A stretch of DNA of 26,019 nucleotides, taken from RGIG1752 sp045650425. Its GTDB lineage: Bacteria > Bacillota_I > Bacilli_A > RF39 > UBA660. Every line of letters starts with the position of its first letter. Position 1 is the stretch's first letter. Shown piece by piece: positions 1 to 7,871 of the stretch. The DNA lies in contig JAZRRD010000137.1 of the NCBI GenBank assembly GCA_045650425.1, positions 1 through 26,019 of the forward strand, given 5' to 3'. The notes below the pieces were generated by a model, which ran no database searches, was not told the DNA's origin, and was given only the letters and a program-made list of their open reading frames with translations. The translations under genes and the position numbers were made by a program.

Positions 1-852
1 TTTTTAAAAGAAAAACCAAATAAAATTTATGAAAATGAAGATTTTATAGAATCAGTAAATTTATTAAAAAATGAAGTTATTTGTTATCATTTTAATGATA
101 TCTTTGCTAATTTTTTAAATGGCTTATCGTTGAAATATAAAAAAGAAAAAACTAGTATAGGTGAGTTTGGTGAAGGTCATGCTAAATTGTATTTTAGATA
201 TTTTAATTTTTTGATAGATGTTGATGCAGTTTCTTCCATTTTAAGAGGAGATATTGGAGGGGTAAAATTTGGGAATTGTATCCAAGGATTAAAAAGCTTA
301 AATAAAGATGCAAGTATGCAAAAGGAATTTTTAAAAAGTATTAAAAAAGTTTATAATTATATAAAAAACAATGATGATTTACACTTAAAAGATGATTCTA
401 TTTTTTATCAATCAATCTTGGATGATTACGAAAAAAGAGATATTGATTTATCAACTTTAAACATTTTTGAAAGATTAAATATTTTAATTGAAATTTTAAA
501 TTCGAGGACAAGACAAAATATGGATTCATTAAGTTATTGCATATTTTTAATAAAAAAGGTTTTTTCTACAGATGAAATTTATAATTCTAAAAATGTTATG
601 ATTTCTTTCATTAGAAATAAAGAAACAAATGATGATAAAGTTGCCAGAGCTAGTGTAATATTTGCTGTTCGTGCTAATATAACTAGTCCATATCAGTATT
701 TTTTATATAACCCAAATGAATCTCTGATTAAGGTTGAACAAGAATATATTCAAAATAAATTTGATGAAAATATATACGGTTATATTAGACCAAATGATCC
801 TTTGATACCTGGAATAAATAAAAAATTAGAAAGAATTAAAACAAAAAATTAA
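1..852 (+). CDS. Unknown protein, 5'-truncated by the window edge
   Basis: The frame is open from base 1 to a TAA at 850-852, so the gene starts upstream of the window. A TTG at 130 is only an internal codon: the 43 codons before it (reading FLKEKPNKIYENED...) look equally coding, and no ribosome binding site precedes it. About 283 residues are visible. They are hydrophilic, rich in Lys, Asn and Asp, with no membrane segment and no motif I recognise. A Gly/His-containing stretch (IGEFGEGHAKLYFRYFNFL) near visible residues 53-71 is the most distinctive part. No terminator follows; the next gene has its own promoter 20 bases downstream. I assign no function. Confidence 0.8.
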   Translation, partial: FLKEKPNKIYENEDFIESVNLLKNEVICYHFNDIFANFLNGLSLKYKKEKTSIGEFGEGHAKLYFRYFNFLIDVDAVSSILRGDIGGVKFGNCIQGLKSLNKDASMQKEFLKSIKKVYNYIKNNDDLHLKDDSIFYQSILDDYEKRDIDLSTLNIFERLNILIEILNSRTRQNMDSLSYCIFLIKKVFSTDEIYNSKNVMISFIRNKETNDDKVARASVIFAVRANITSPYQYFLYNPNESLIKVEQEYIQNKFDENIYGYIRPNDPLIPGINKKLERIKTKN

Positions 853-870
853 TATTATTATTTGCAAATA

Positions 871-879
871 TGTTATAAT
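871..879 (+). promoter_or_regulatory. Extended -10 promoter (TGTTATAAT) for the thioredoxin-like gene
   Basis: TGTTATAAT is a perfect extended -10 lying 19 bases before the ATG at 898. There is no good -35 at the expected position (AATATT). The ribosome binding site AAGAGGT (884-890) is almost at the predicted transcript start, so the leader is very short. Confidence 0.6.
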
Positions 880-897
880 AATTAAGAGGTATGGGAT

Positions 898-1497
898 ATG
901 AAAAAAATTTATGTGATTTTAGCAATAATAGGATTTATATTAGTTATTTTGTTTGGGTTAAAGTTTTTATGTTTAGAACCTGAAGAAACTGATGCTGAGA
1001 AATTTAGTGAAGAATATTCTTTAGTTGATAAAGAGAATGTATTTGTATATAGAGATATTGATGAAATCATTAAAATTATGGAAAATGGAACAGGCATTGT
1101 TTATTTAGGTTTTCCTGAGTGCCCATGGTGCCAATTTTATGTTAAATATTTAAATGAAGTGGCAAAAGAAGTTGGAATAGAAAAGATTTACTATTTTAAT
1201 ATTTTTGAAGATAGAGATAATGAAACTGAAAAATATAAACATATAGTAAGTATATTAAATGAATATCTTCAGTATGATGAAGAAGGTAATAAAAAATTAT
1301 TTGTACCTAATGTTTCATTTCATATAGATGGTAAAATAATTGGAAATGATTATGAAACATCTTTAGATACAGGTGGACATAAAAACCCGAAAGATTATTG
1401 GACGGATGAAGAAGTTAATAACTTAAAAAATACAATAAAAGTATATATGGAACAAATTGAAAATGATTTAGGAATTTGTACCGATTGTAATAGTTAA
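898..1497 (+). CDS. Membrane-anchored thioredoxin-like protein (CPWC)
   Basis: This is a 199-residue protein with an N-terminal membrane segment (about residues 4-24) followed by a thioredoxin-like domain facing outward. The redox motif C75-P-W-C78 sits after a beta strand (GIVYLGFPE), and FVPNV (P137) supplies the cis-proline loop expected opposite the active site. A lipobox is not convincing (the residues before Cys25 are KFL), so I prefer an uncleaved anchor. The C-terminus ends in a second pair, CTDC. The likely role is thiol-disulfide exchange on the outer face of the membrane; the substrate is unknown. The start has AAGAGGT seven bases upstream, and a strong terminator follows, so the gene is monocistronic. 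TlpA-like or bacteriocin-accessory thioredoxins are alternative labels. Confidence 0.75.
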   Translation: MKKIYVILAIIGFILVILFGLKFLCLEPEETDAEKFSEEYSLVDKENVFVYRDIDEIIKIMENGTGIVYLGFPECPWCQFYVKYLNEVAKEVGIEKIYYFNIFEDRDNETEKYKHIVSILNEYLQYDEEGNKKLFVPNVSFHIDGKIIGNDYETSLDTGGHKNPKDYWTDEEVNNLKNTIKVYMEQIENDLGICTDCNS

Positions 1498-1519
1498 GAG
1501 AATTTAAATTCTCTTTTTT
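1498..1519 (+). terminator. Intrinsic terminator after the thioredoxin-like gene
   Basis: The 16-base perfect palindrome GAGAATTTAAATTCTC begins right after the stop codon and is followed by six T. Confidence 0.85.
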
Positions 1520-1561
1520 ACATTTTATTTACATTTGCTGTCAACTTGTGGTTAACTTTGT

Positions 1562-1590
1562 TTGACAGAGGTACTCAGGCAGGTTATGAT
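1562..1590 (+). promoter_or_regulatory. Sigma-A type promoter for the GNAT/membrane protein operon
   Basis: TTGACA (1562-1567), a 17-base spacer, then TATGAT (1585-1590). This is 30 bases upstream of the ATG at 1620, which has a perfect AAGGAGG (1606-1612). Confidence 0.85.
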
Positions 1591-1619
1591 TAAACTAGAA
1601 ATAATAAGGAGGAGTTTTA

Positions 1620-2057
1620 ATGGATGTGATTTTTAGATTGGTTAACTTAAATGATATTCCAAAAATAATTGAGCTATGTAATTTAGTATTTGAAGAAGAT
1701 ACTGAAATAGAATTTGCTGAAAAAGAATTTTTGAAAAGTGAAGAGGATGAAAATCAAATCTATTTAGTTGGATTAGTTGATAGTAAGATTGTTGCTCACA
1801 CTAAAATAACGATAATTCCTACAATGTATAAAGATATGAATACATATGCTATTTTAAATCATGTGTGTGTACATCCGGATTATCGACGTAATAACATAGC
1901 AACTAAAATGATATTAGAATGCGAAAGAATTTGTAAAGCGCACAATTGTACATCTATTAAATTATGGTCTAATAATTATCGTGGGCCTGCGCATGCATGT
2001 TACAAAAAATATGGTTTTGAAGTAAATGATGCATCATTCTTTTCAAAAAAAATATAG
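1620..2057 (+). CDS. GNAT family N-acetyltransferase
   Basis: This 145-residue cytoplasmic protein has the length and layout of a single GNAT domain. Motif A is clear: strand VCVHPDY (83-88) followed by R89-R90-N-N-I-A94, the pyrophosphate-binding Q/RxxGxG/A loop of acetyl-CoA, with the usual Gly replaced by Asn92. The C-terminal ACYKKYGFE matches the family's motif B region. The first 25 residues (FRLVNLNDIPKIIELCNLVF) are the typical strand-helix start. The acceptor substrate cannot be read from sequence. It is transcribed from a strong promoter with the next gene, whose ribosome binding site overlaps this gene's TAG stop, so the two are probably translationally coupled. Confidence 0.88.
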   Translation: MDVIFRLVNLNDIPKIIELCNLVFEEDTEIEFAEKEFLKSEEDENQIYLVGLVDSKIVAHTKITIIPTMYKDMNTYAILNHVCVHPDYRRNNIATKMILECERICKAHNCTSIKLWSNNYRGPAHACYKKYGFEVNDASFFSKKI

Positions 2058-2069
2058 GAGGAGATTTTA

Positions 2070-3251
2070 ATGAAAATTAATAGTGTTTATGTAGGTGGAT
2101 GGTTTCAAAGAACTATGTTGCAACTATCAGAAATTTATGATTTTTTAAGGTCTGGAACAAGTCATTTAAAATTAGAACAAAAAAAATTAAATGAACTAAG
2201 GAAAAATTTAGAAATTGGTAGTATTGATTATGGTGTAGATGGTGAAGAGTATGTTAAATTTACTACGGCCGAAAGAATTTCAGTAAAGATATTTGAAGAT
2301 GGTTTAATTATTTTAAGTAATAATAATGTTAGTGAAGAAACACTTTTTACAGATATTGATAAAGTAACTAGTTATTATGAAAATAAACTTTCTAAAGCTT
2401 TAAATTATTTATTTAGTTTAGGAGCACCAGTACCTAAAGAACTTGCTGGAATAGAAACCGTATATCCATACTTTATTGTTTGTGATAATGCAAGTAAGGA
2501 AGAAATGACTGAATTACTTTCTCAAACTGAGAAGCAAAAATATTTTGAATTTGTAAATGCTAATTATGAAGTTATACGTGGTGATAAATATTATTTTATT
2601 AATAATAAAAAGCAATCTATTGATAACATCGAAAGATATATTGAAGAACAAATATTTATTAGAGAGTTTAAAGGACAACTTCATCGTTATTTAAATATTC
2701 ATAGAATTATTTGGGAAAAGATAGATGATGTTAAAACAAATACTAATGTAAGGGGTTCAGATATTATTAAATTTTCTAGTAAATTAGAGGGATATGCCAA
2801 AACTGTTACTTTGATTGATGGAAGAATTAAGCAAATGGGTACTTACATTTCTACAAGAGAAAAGATTGCTAAAAATGATGCAGACCTAGCCGAATTCTTA
2901 GCAATTTCTGGTTATCGTTATGAAACATTAAAAGATACTTTAGATTATATTAAATATTTATGGGATATGACTAAGAATTATGTTCAAAATGCACAAAAAT
3001 TATTTGATGGTGTAAAAAGTGATGTTACAAGTAGATCTGTAGATAGTTTAACAATTGTTACATCAATGAGTGCGGGGGCCGCTATATTAGATTTATTTAC
3101 TAATTCTGCTCCAACATTTACTGCTTTTGGAGTATTATATTTCTTCATTTTAGCTTTAATAGGATGGGGTTCTACAAAAGTGTTATCTTATATTGCTAGT
3201 AGACAAAAATATGATGTTAGTGATATAGAATACGAAAAAAATATTAAATAA
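2070..3251 (+). CDS. Two-TM membrane protein of unknown function
   Basis: This 393-residue protein has a long soluble N-terminal part and two hydrophobic helices at the C-terminus (about 326-343 and 346-370), separated by a short loop (NSAPTFT) and followed by a 20-residue charged tail. Residues 180-320 are predicted mostly helical, with heptad-like charge patterns. The topology resembles CorA or RMD1-like proteins, which also place two TM helices at the end of a helical cytoplasmic domain. The CorA signature GMN is absent from the loop, so ion transport cannot be claimed. The ribosome binding site AGGAGGAG (2056-2063) overlaps the stop of the upstream GNAT gene, so they form an operon. No close family is recognised. 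Confidence 0.75.
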   Translation: MKINSVYVGGWFQRTMLQLSEIYDFLRSGTSHLKLEQKKLNELRKNLEIGSIDYGVDGEEYVKFTTAERISVKIFEDGLIILSNNNVSEETLFTDIDKVTSYYENKLSKALNYLFSLGAPVPKELAGIETVYPYFIVCDNASKEEMTELLSQTEKQKYFEFVNANYEVIRGDKYYFINNKKQSIDNIERYIEEQIFIREFKGQLHRYLNIHRIIWEKIDDVKTNTNVRGSDIIKFSSKLEGYAKTVTLIDGRIKQMGTYISTREKIAKNDADLAEFLAISGYRYETLKDTLDYIKYLWDMTKNYVQNAQKLFDGVKSDVTSRSVDSLTIVTSMSAGAAILDLFTNSAPTFTAFGVLYFFILALIGWGSTKVLSYIASRQKYDVSDIEYEKNIK

Positions 3252-3280
3252 ATTATTGCTTAAATTGCAATAATTTTTTT
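3251..3280 (+). terminator. Intrinsic terminator after the GNAT/membrane protein operon
   Basis: AATTATTGC (3251-3259) pairs with GCAATAATT (3267-3275) across a seven-base loop, followed by a T run to 3280. The stem starts on the last base of the stop codon. Confidence 0.85.
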
Positions 3281-3300
3281 GTAAAATAGTTGAAAGTAAC

Positions 3301-3329
3301 TAGACATTCATTTTTATTTAGCATATAAT
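3301..3329 (+). promoter_or_regulatory. Promoter of the CDF transporter gene
   Basis: TAGACA (3301-3306), a 17-base spacer and TATAAT (3324-3329). The ATG at 3356 is served by AAAGGAG (3342-3348). Confidence 0.75.
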
Positions 3330-3355
3330 GTAGAAACTGCTAAAGGAGCGATAAA

Positions 3356-4210
3356 ATGGAAAAAGCTTGTTTAAAAGTTTCTGTAGTAACAATAATAGTG
3401 AATTTTGTGTTGTCTTTAATTAAAATTTTGGCGGGTATTTTTGGAAGAAGTAGTGCAATGATATCAGATAGCATTCATAGTCTATCGGATGTTTTAAGTA
3501 CTTTTGTTGTAATAATCGGAATAAAATTGTCCAGTAAAAAAGCTGATGAAAAACATCAATATGGTCATGAAAGATTAGAAAATGTTGCATCATTAATATT
3601 AGCAATATTACTTTTATCAACTGGGTTAATGATTGGAATAAATGGAATAAAAAATATATATAATAATACTTATGTTGTGCCAACATTTTTTGCGTTAATT
3701 GCATCAATAATATCTATTGTAGTTAAAGAATGGATGTATTGGTATACAATAATAGTGGCTAAAAAATATAATTCTGATGCTTTAAAGGCGGACGCTTGGC
3801 ACCATCGAAGTGATGCATTGTCTTCGTTAGGAAGTTTAATTGGGATTGGCGCGGCAATGTTAGGTATAAGATGTATGGACGTTGTAGCTAGTATTATTAT
3901 TGCTTTTATTATTATAAAAATAGCAATTGAAATTTTTATGGAATCTATAAAAAAGATGATTGATCATTCATGTGATGAAGATACAATCGAAGAAATTAAA
4001 AAAATTGTGTTTGAAACAAGTGGAGTAAAAGGAATAGAAAAAATTAAAACTAGGTTATTTGGAAGTAAAATTTATATTGACTTAGAAATTAATGCTGATA
4101 AAAATATATCTTTTGAAGAATCTCATAATATAGCTCACGAAGTTCATGATAGAGTAGAATCTGTTTTAGAAGATGTAAAACATTGTATGGTGCATATAAA
4201 TCCAAAATAA
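3356..4210 (+). CDS. Cation diffusion facilitator transporter (Zn2+-type site)
   Basis: This 284-residue protein of the CDF family (YiiP/ZitB-like) exports divalent metal from the cytoplasm in exchange for protons. It has about six TM helices up to residue 200 and a cytoplasmic metallochaperone-like C-terminal domain ending in CMVHINP, the usual CDF tail. The transport site is formed by H41-x-x-x-D45 in TM2 (DSIHSLSD) and H149-x-x-x-D153 in TM5 (DAWHHRSD). A two-His, two-Asp site is typical of zinc-selective members, whereas manganese members carry an Asp-rich site. HQYGHERLE (67-75) is the conserved post-TM2 loop. The gene has its own promoter and stands alone. Substrate preference is inferred from the site only. 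Confidence 0.92.
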   Translation: MEKACLKVSVVTIIVNFVLSLIKILAGIFGRSSAMISDSIHSLSDVLSTFVVIIGIKLSSKKADEKHQYGHERLENVASLILAILLLSTGLMIGINGIKNIYNNTYVVPTFFALIASIISIVVKEWMYWYTIIVAKKYNSDALKADAWHHRSDALSSLGSLIGIGAAMLGIRCMDVVASIIIAFIIIKIAIEIFMESIKKMIDHSCDEDTIEEIKKIVFETSGVKGIEKIKTRLFGSKIYIDLEINADKNISFEESHNIAHEVHDRVESVLEDVKHCMVHINPK

Positions 4211-4214
4211 GTAA

Positions 4215-4246
4215 TTGTTCATTATCTTAAAGTATAGTATACTTTA
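4215..4246 (+). promoter_or_regulatory. tRNA promoter overlapping a perfect 19-base palindrome
   Basis: TTGTTC (4215-4220), a 17-base spacer and TATACT (4238-4243) precede the tRNA by eight bases. The -10 lies inside the palindrome TAAAGTATA-G-TATACTTTA (4228-4246), a nine-base perfect inverted repeat around one base. It could be an operator, or a chance feature of AT-rich DNA. Confidence 0.6.
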
Positions 4247-4251
4247 GGTAT

Positions 4252-4325
4252 GCCACAATAGTATAATGGTATTACGAGGCCATGGTAAGGCTTTAATCAG
4301 TGTTCAATTCACTGTTGTGGCACCA
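4252..4325 (+). tRNA. tRNA-Thr (anticodon GGT)
   Basis: The 74-base gene folds as a full cloverleaf. The acceptor stem GCCACAA pairs with TTGTGGC, and the discriminator A and CCA are encoded. The D arm is GTATAATGGTATTAC, with a three-pair stem and the GG of the loop. The anticodon stem AGGCC/GGCTT closes the loop ATGGTAA, putting T33 before anticodon GGT. The variable loop is TAAT, and the T arm is CAGTG-TTCAATT-CACTG. Threonine identity is supported by G1-C72, C2-G71 and G35-U36. The short D arm looks more like a bacterial tRNA-Gly than the usual GCTCAGTTGGTAGAGC-type tRNA-Thr. A promoter lies just upstream, and a terminator follows about 40 bases later. Confidence 0.85.
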
Positions 4326-4337
4326 TTGACGAATCTG

Positions 4338-4355
4338 TTCGAACTATTCGAACTT
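4338..4355 (+). repeat. Tandem 9-base repeat TTCGAACT(A/T) just after the tRNA
   Basis: TTCGAACTA (4338-4346) is followed directly by TTCGAACTT (4347-4355), between the tRNA 3' end and its terminator. Each unit contains the palindrome TTCGAA. Confidence 0.6.
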
Positions 4356-4365
4356 TGATATATAG

Positions 4366-4393
4366 AAATCAATCGAAATGATTGATTTTTTTT
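4366..4393 (+). terminator. Intrinsic terminator of the tRNA transcript
   Basis: AAATCAATC (4366-4374) pairs with GATTGATTT (4380-4388) across a GAAAT loop; the T run continues to 4393. Confidence 0.88.
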
Positions 4394-4418
4394 CGTATTT
4401 AGAAAAAAATCACAAGAA

Positions 4419-4559
4419 ATGTTGGTGTCTATGATAAATATTATCAAGAAAGAAATTGATGTAGAAGAATCGTTAAGAAAAAGATTAGAAATTATATGTG
4501 ATTTTTGTAATACTACTCCAACTAATATAAATGGTTTATTATTATGCGAAAATTCATAA
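4419..4559 (+). CDS. Possible 46-residue small protein with C-x2-C
   Basis: An open frame runs from ATG 4419 (or the in-frame ATG 4431) to TAA 4559. Near the C-terminus it reads ...LEIICDFCNTTPTNINGLLL.. with C-x-x-C and a third Cys four residues before the end (46-residue numbering: Cys27, Cys30, Cys43). That could be half of a zinc knuckle or a fragment of a larger gene. No good ribosome binding site precedes either ATG, and the terminator ends only 25 bases upstream. The composition is compatible with coding, but at this length chance cannot be excluded. Apart from this frame, 4394-4618 holds nothing I recognise. Confidence 0.3.
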   Translation: MLVSMINIIKKEIDVEESLRKRLEIICDFCNTTPTNINGLLLCENS

Positions 4560-4630
4560 GCTTAATGCTAAAAAATTCATCGAATGCATAAAATAAAAAA
4601 TTTTGTTCATAATATTATTGGAGGAAAATT

Positions 4631-5068
4631 ATGGAAAAAAACGAAAACGAAATAAATGTATTAGATGAACTTAATAAAGGGGCTTGTATGGGTAGAGATG
4701 CTATTCATTTTATCTTAGATAAAGTGCATAGTGATGGTTTAAAAGAGGTTTTACATAAACAATATAATAAGTATAAAGAAATAACTGATAAAATTAGTGA
4801 GCTTTATCCAGAATATTCTGAAGGTGAGCCTCATAAAACAAATACTATGAATAAAGTGATGACATGGTATGGTATTGAAATGAGAACATTTATGGATGAT
4901 AGTGATTCCAAGTTAACAGAATTATTACTACAAGGAACTAATATGGGGGTTATTGAAGGAAGAAGACTTCTAAATCATAAACACACTGATGATAATGTAA
5001 ATTCATTAATGCAAGCCTATGTTGATATGCAAGAAGAATGTGTAGAAGAATTAAAGAAATTTTTATAA
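4631..5068 (+). CDS. Small all-helical protein, possibly ferritin-like bundle (DUF2383-like)
   Basis: This 145-residue soluble protein is almost entirely helical, in about four segments (residues 8-30, 35-58, 72-105 and 118-145). The repeated pattern LNKGACMGRDAIHFILDKV and LLQGTNMGVIEGRRLLNHK suggests two similar helical hairpins, as in ferritin-like DUF2383 four-helix bundles. Typical EXXH di-iron ligands are not obvious, so metal binding is not claimed. The start has GGAGG (4620-4624) six bases upstream of ATG, and a terminator follows at once, so it is a monocistronic gene. No partner gene hints at its role. The family assignment is by pattern only. Confidence 0.65.
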   Translation: MEKNENEINVLDELNKGACMGRDAIHFILDKVHSDGLKEVLHKQYNKYKEITDKISELYPEYSEGEPHKTNTMNKVMTWYGIEMRTFMDDSDSKLTELLLQGTNMGVIEGRRLLNHKHTDDNVNSLMQAYVDMQEECVEELKKFL

Positions 5069-5073
5069 TAAAA

Positions 5074-5099
5074 AAGCACTTGATTTGAAGTGTTTTTTT
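5074..5099 (+). terminator. Intrinsic terminator after the helical-bundle gene
   Basis: AAGCACTT (5074-5081) pairs with AAGTGTTT (5088-5095), with one G-T pair and a six-base loop, running into seven to eight T. Confidence 0.8.
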
Positions 5100-5132
5100 A
5101 TGTTATTTTTTATTTAGAATAGAAGTGATATT

Positions 5133-6020
5133 ATGAACCAAAATATTTTAAATTTTTATAAACAAACTAGTTTATTTACAGAGTTAGGATTTTATAAAGA
5201 ATTTGTTCAAAAGTTACCAAATAATATAAAAGATCTTTGTTTACTTCAAAGAATGCAAATAATTCATCCAGCGGTATTTCAAGATAAAGATATTATCAAA
5301 GAAACTGATTGCTTTTGGGGAAATATGACAGAAATACCTTTTGCAAGAATTCATTATGAAGATGATTATTTTCCTACTGCAATAAGTATGCTTGCGGAGT
5401 TGTTAAGAAGAAGTCCATCATATTCTAAAGAGAGAAATGCCAAAGATAAAATACAAGTTACTTGTAGGGGACAAGCTATACTTTTAGCTGCAATTTTAAA
5501 AGCTAAAGGAATTCCTGCTAGAGCTAGAAGTGGATTTGCTAGTTATGTAGAACCAGGGGAATATTGGGATCATTGGATTACAGAGTACTTTGATGAAAAA
5601 ACAAATTCATGGATATTAGCGGATGCAGATTGTTGTTGTAATGATGATTTAAATTTTGATATTTATAACATACCTAGAGATAAATTTTTATGTGGTGCAG
5701 AAGCTTATTTAGCTATGCGAAATAAAACTATTCTAGAAGAAAAAATTATTTATGCCTCAAATCCTTTAACTAAAGGAATGAAAGCGGCTTTAAGAGGATT
5801 ATTTTATGATTTTCATAGTTTGATGAATAATGAAATAATATTTTTACATGTTCCTAAGTATATTATAGATAAGAATTTTATCTTAAGTGAAGAAGAATAT
5901 AAAGAATTAGATGAGCTTGCAAATTTAATGTTAAAACCTAATGAAAAATTTGAAGAGTTATTAAATATTTGGAATAATAAATTAAAATTTAGAGTGTTAA
6001 AGGGAGCTTTAAATGGTTAG
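5133..6020 (+). CDS. Transglutaminase-like (papain-fold) cysteine protein
   Basis: This 295-residue cytoplasmic protein carries a transglutaminase-core domain. The catalytic Cys111 sits in QVTCRGQAILLAAILKAKG, at the start of the core helix and followed by GIPARARSGF. His147 is in the WDHWITEYF strand, and Asp164 is in WILADAD, completing a Cys-His-Asp triad with normal spacing. No signal peptide is present. Bacterial members of this superfamily are often peptidases or amidases rather than cross-linking enzymes, and the true reaction is unknown. The next gene, an ABC exporter, begins seven bases after the stop, so the pair is an operon and may act on the same peptide or export substrate; that link is inference. 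The upstream ribosome binding site is weak. Confidence 0.8.
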   Translation: MNQNILNFYKQTSLFTELGFYKEFVQKLPNNIKDLCLLQRMQIIHPAVFQDKDIIKETDCFWGNMTEIPFARIHYEDDYFPTAISMLAELLRRSPSYSKERNAKDKIQVTCRGQAILLAAILKAKGIPARARSGFASYVEPGEYWDHWITEYFDEKTNSWILADADCCCNDDLNFDIYNIPRDKFLCGAEAYLAMRNKTILEEKIIYASNPLTKGMKAALRGLFYDFHSLMNNEIIFLHVPKYIIDKNFILSEEEYKELDELANLMLKPNEKFEELLNIWNNKLKFRVLKGALNG

Positions 6021-6027
6021 GTGAATT

Positions 6028-7758
6028 ATGAAAGAAACATTTAATAATTTAAAAAGAGTATATAATTATGGAAAAGCATATAAGAAAAACTTAATTATTT
6101 TTTCTTTCATGAGTTTAAGTTTTATAGTAATTAATATTATTTTGCCAATAATAACTGCTAAAGAGTTAGTTTATTTAACTGAAAGTGTGTTTGGAGAATT
6201 ACTTCTTGCTGCGATAGTAGTCTTGGTTTTAGAAAGTACTGTGGCTATTAATCGTTGGATTCTAAGAAGAAATACGCAAGTGTTTTTTAGAGGAACTACT
6301 AAAAATATTCAATTGGAAGCAGCAAAAGAAATTTTAAAAATTGAACTTACAGATATAGATAAACAGACAAGTGGAACTTTTATTGAGAGAATTGCTGGTG
6401 ATACAAATGAAATGTCCTTAGTTTTTACAAGAGGAATGGGTTATTTAACCGCTGTTTTAACAGATATTGGGATATTTGTAGCAATCTTTATTATTAGTAG
6501 ACCTGCATTTTGGTATTATTTTATTTGTTCTTCTTTGCTTACATTAATTCATATTATTAAAGTTAAACAAGTTAATGAAGAAGATAAGAAGTTTCGGGTG
6601 CAAAGAGAAAAAACAAGTGGACTTTTAGGTGAATTAGTAAGAGGTATTAGAGATATAAAGATGCTTCATGCGAAAGATTCATTTTTAATAGAAATCGAAG
6701 ATAATATTGATGACTTAACAGTTAGTCAGTTTAATATGCGAAATAAAGAAATGGATTTTAATTGTGCTATTTCAATTTTAAAAGCTATAATTCAGTTTGG
6801 CTTAATTGTCATGCTTATAGTAATGCTTAAGAACAAATCTATTACTATAGCTATAGCTTTAATAATATATAATTATAAATCAAGAATATTAAATAATCTT
6901 ATTAAACAAGTTGGTAATTTGCTTACTGAAGTAAAAGGATTTAATTTATCATGCGAAAGAGTATTTAGTCTTTTAGATGGGGATGAATTTAGAAAAGAAA
7001 GTTTTGGAAAATTACATGTTGATAAGATAAATGGTAATTTTGAATTTAAAAATGTATATTTTGGATATGAAGATAAGGAAGTATTAAAAGGAATCAACTT
7101 TAAAATTAAAGAAAATGAAACTGTAGCTTTTGTTGGTAAAAGTGGTGTAGGAAAAACTACTATATTTTCATTACTATGTAAATTATATGATATTAAAGCT
7201 GGTGAAATTTTAATTGATGGTTATAATATTAAAGAATTAGATGAATATTCAATTAGAAATAATATTACAATAATTTCTCAGAATCCTTATATATTTAATA
7301 TGTCTATCAAAGATAACTTAAGATTAGTGAAAGAAAATCTAACAGATGAGGAAATTATCAACGCGTGTAAGTTAGCTTGCTTACATGAATTTATTGAAGC
7401 GTTACCAGATAAATATGATACGATTGTTGGTGAAGGGGGAGTAACTTTATCTGGCGGTCAAAGACAAAGACTTGCTATAGCTAGAGCTTTTGTTCAAGAT
7501 ACTAAAATAATTTTATTTGATGAAGCAACAAGTGCTTTAGATAATGAAACGCAAATGTTGATAAGACAAGCAATAAATAATATGAAAGATAAATATACGA
7601 TTTTAATTATTGCTCACAGATTATCCACAATTGTAGATTGTGATAAGATTATGGTAATTGATGATGGCAAAGTTATAGCAAAAGGTAAACACAGTACTCT
7701 TTTAAGAAATAATAAATTGTATAAAAAATTATATGAGAATGAAATTCTAGAAAAGTAA
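6028..7758 (+). CDS. ABC transporter, fused permease and ATPase (half exporter)
   Basis: This 576-residue half transporter has a type IV exporter membrane domain (about six TM helices, residues 20-300) followed by a complete ATPase. The ATPase has Walker A G370-KSGVGKT-T378, Q-loop ISQNPYIF, signature L474-SGGQRQR, Walker B IILFDE (D498, E499) and H-loop His530 (AHRLST). All catalytic residues are intact. Two copies, or one copy with a partner, would form the working pump; no second half-transporter lies nearby, so a homodimer is likely. It follows the transglutaminase-like gene by seven bases, and its stop codon lies in the loop of the terminator. Export of a peptide, lipid or drug is possible; the cargo is not evident. 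Confidence 0.93.
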   Translation: MKETFNNLKRVYNYGKAYKKNLIIFSFMSLSFIVINIILPIITAKELVYLTESVFGELLLAAIVVLVLESTVAINRWILRRNTQVFFRGTTKNIQLEAAKEILKIELTDIDKQTSGTFIERIAGDTNEMSLVFTRGMGYLTAVLTDIGIFVAIFIISRPAFWYYFICSSLLTLIHIIKVKQVNEEDKKFRVQREKTSGLLGELVRGIRDIKMLHAKDSFLIEIEDNIDDLTVSQFNMRNKEMDFNCAISILKAIIQFGLIVMLIVMLKNKSITIAIALIIYNYKSRILNNLIKQVGNLLTEVKGFNLSCERVFSLLDGDEFRKESFGKLHVDKINGNFEFKNVYFGYEDKEVLKGINFKIKENETVAFVGKSGVGKTTIFSLLCKLYDIKAGEILIDGYNIKELDEYSIRNNITIISQNPYIFNMSIKDNLRLVKENLTDEEIINACKLACLHEFIEALPDKYDTIVGEGGVTLSGGQRQRLAIARAFVQDTKIILFDEATSALDNETQMLIRQAINNMKDKYTILIIAHRLSTIVDCDKIMVIDDGKVIAKGKHSTLLRNNKLYKKLYENEILEK

Positions 7759-7774
7759 TGCTTTTCTAGTTTTT
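7747..7774 (+). terminator. Intrinsic terminator overlapping the ABC gene's 3' end
   Basis: CTAGAAAAG (7747-7755) pairs with CTTTTCTAG (7761-7769) around TAATG, followed by five T. The last codons of the ABC gene form the 5' arm, and the TAA stop is in the loop. Confidence 0.85.
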
Positions 7775-7786
7775 AAATGTTAAAAG

Positions 7787-7795
7787 TGGTATAAT
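7787..7795 (+). promoter_or_regulatory. Extended -10 promoter (TGGTATAAT) for the GNAT/nitroreductase operon
   Basis: TGGTATAAT sits right after the upstream terminator. No -35 is recognisable. The leader to ATG 7872 is about 70 bases, with AAGGAG at 7858-7863. Confidence 0.6.
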
Positions 7796-7871
7796 CTAGT
7801 TAAGTTGAGATTTATGAATATATATAAATCATTAAATGAAATAACAACCTAGCGAAAAAGGAGCGATATAA

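Noticed and set aside
2070..3251. CorA magnesium transporter
   Set aside because: The topology is similar, but the diagnostic GMN motif between the two C-terminal helices is absent.
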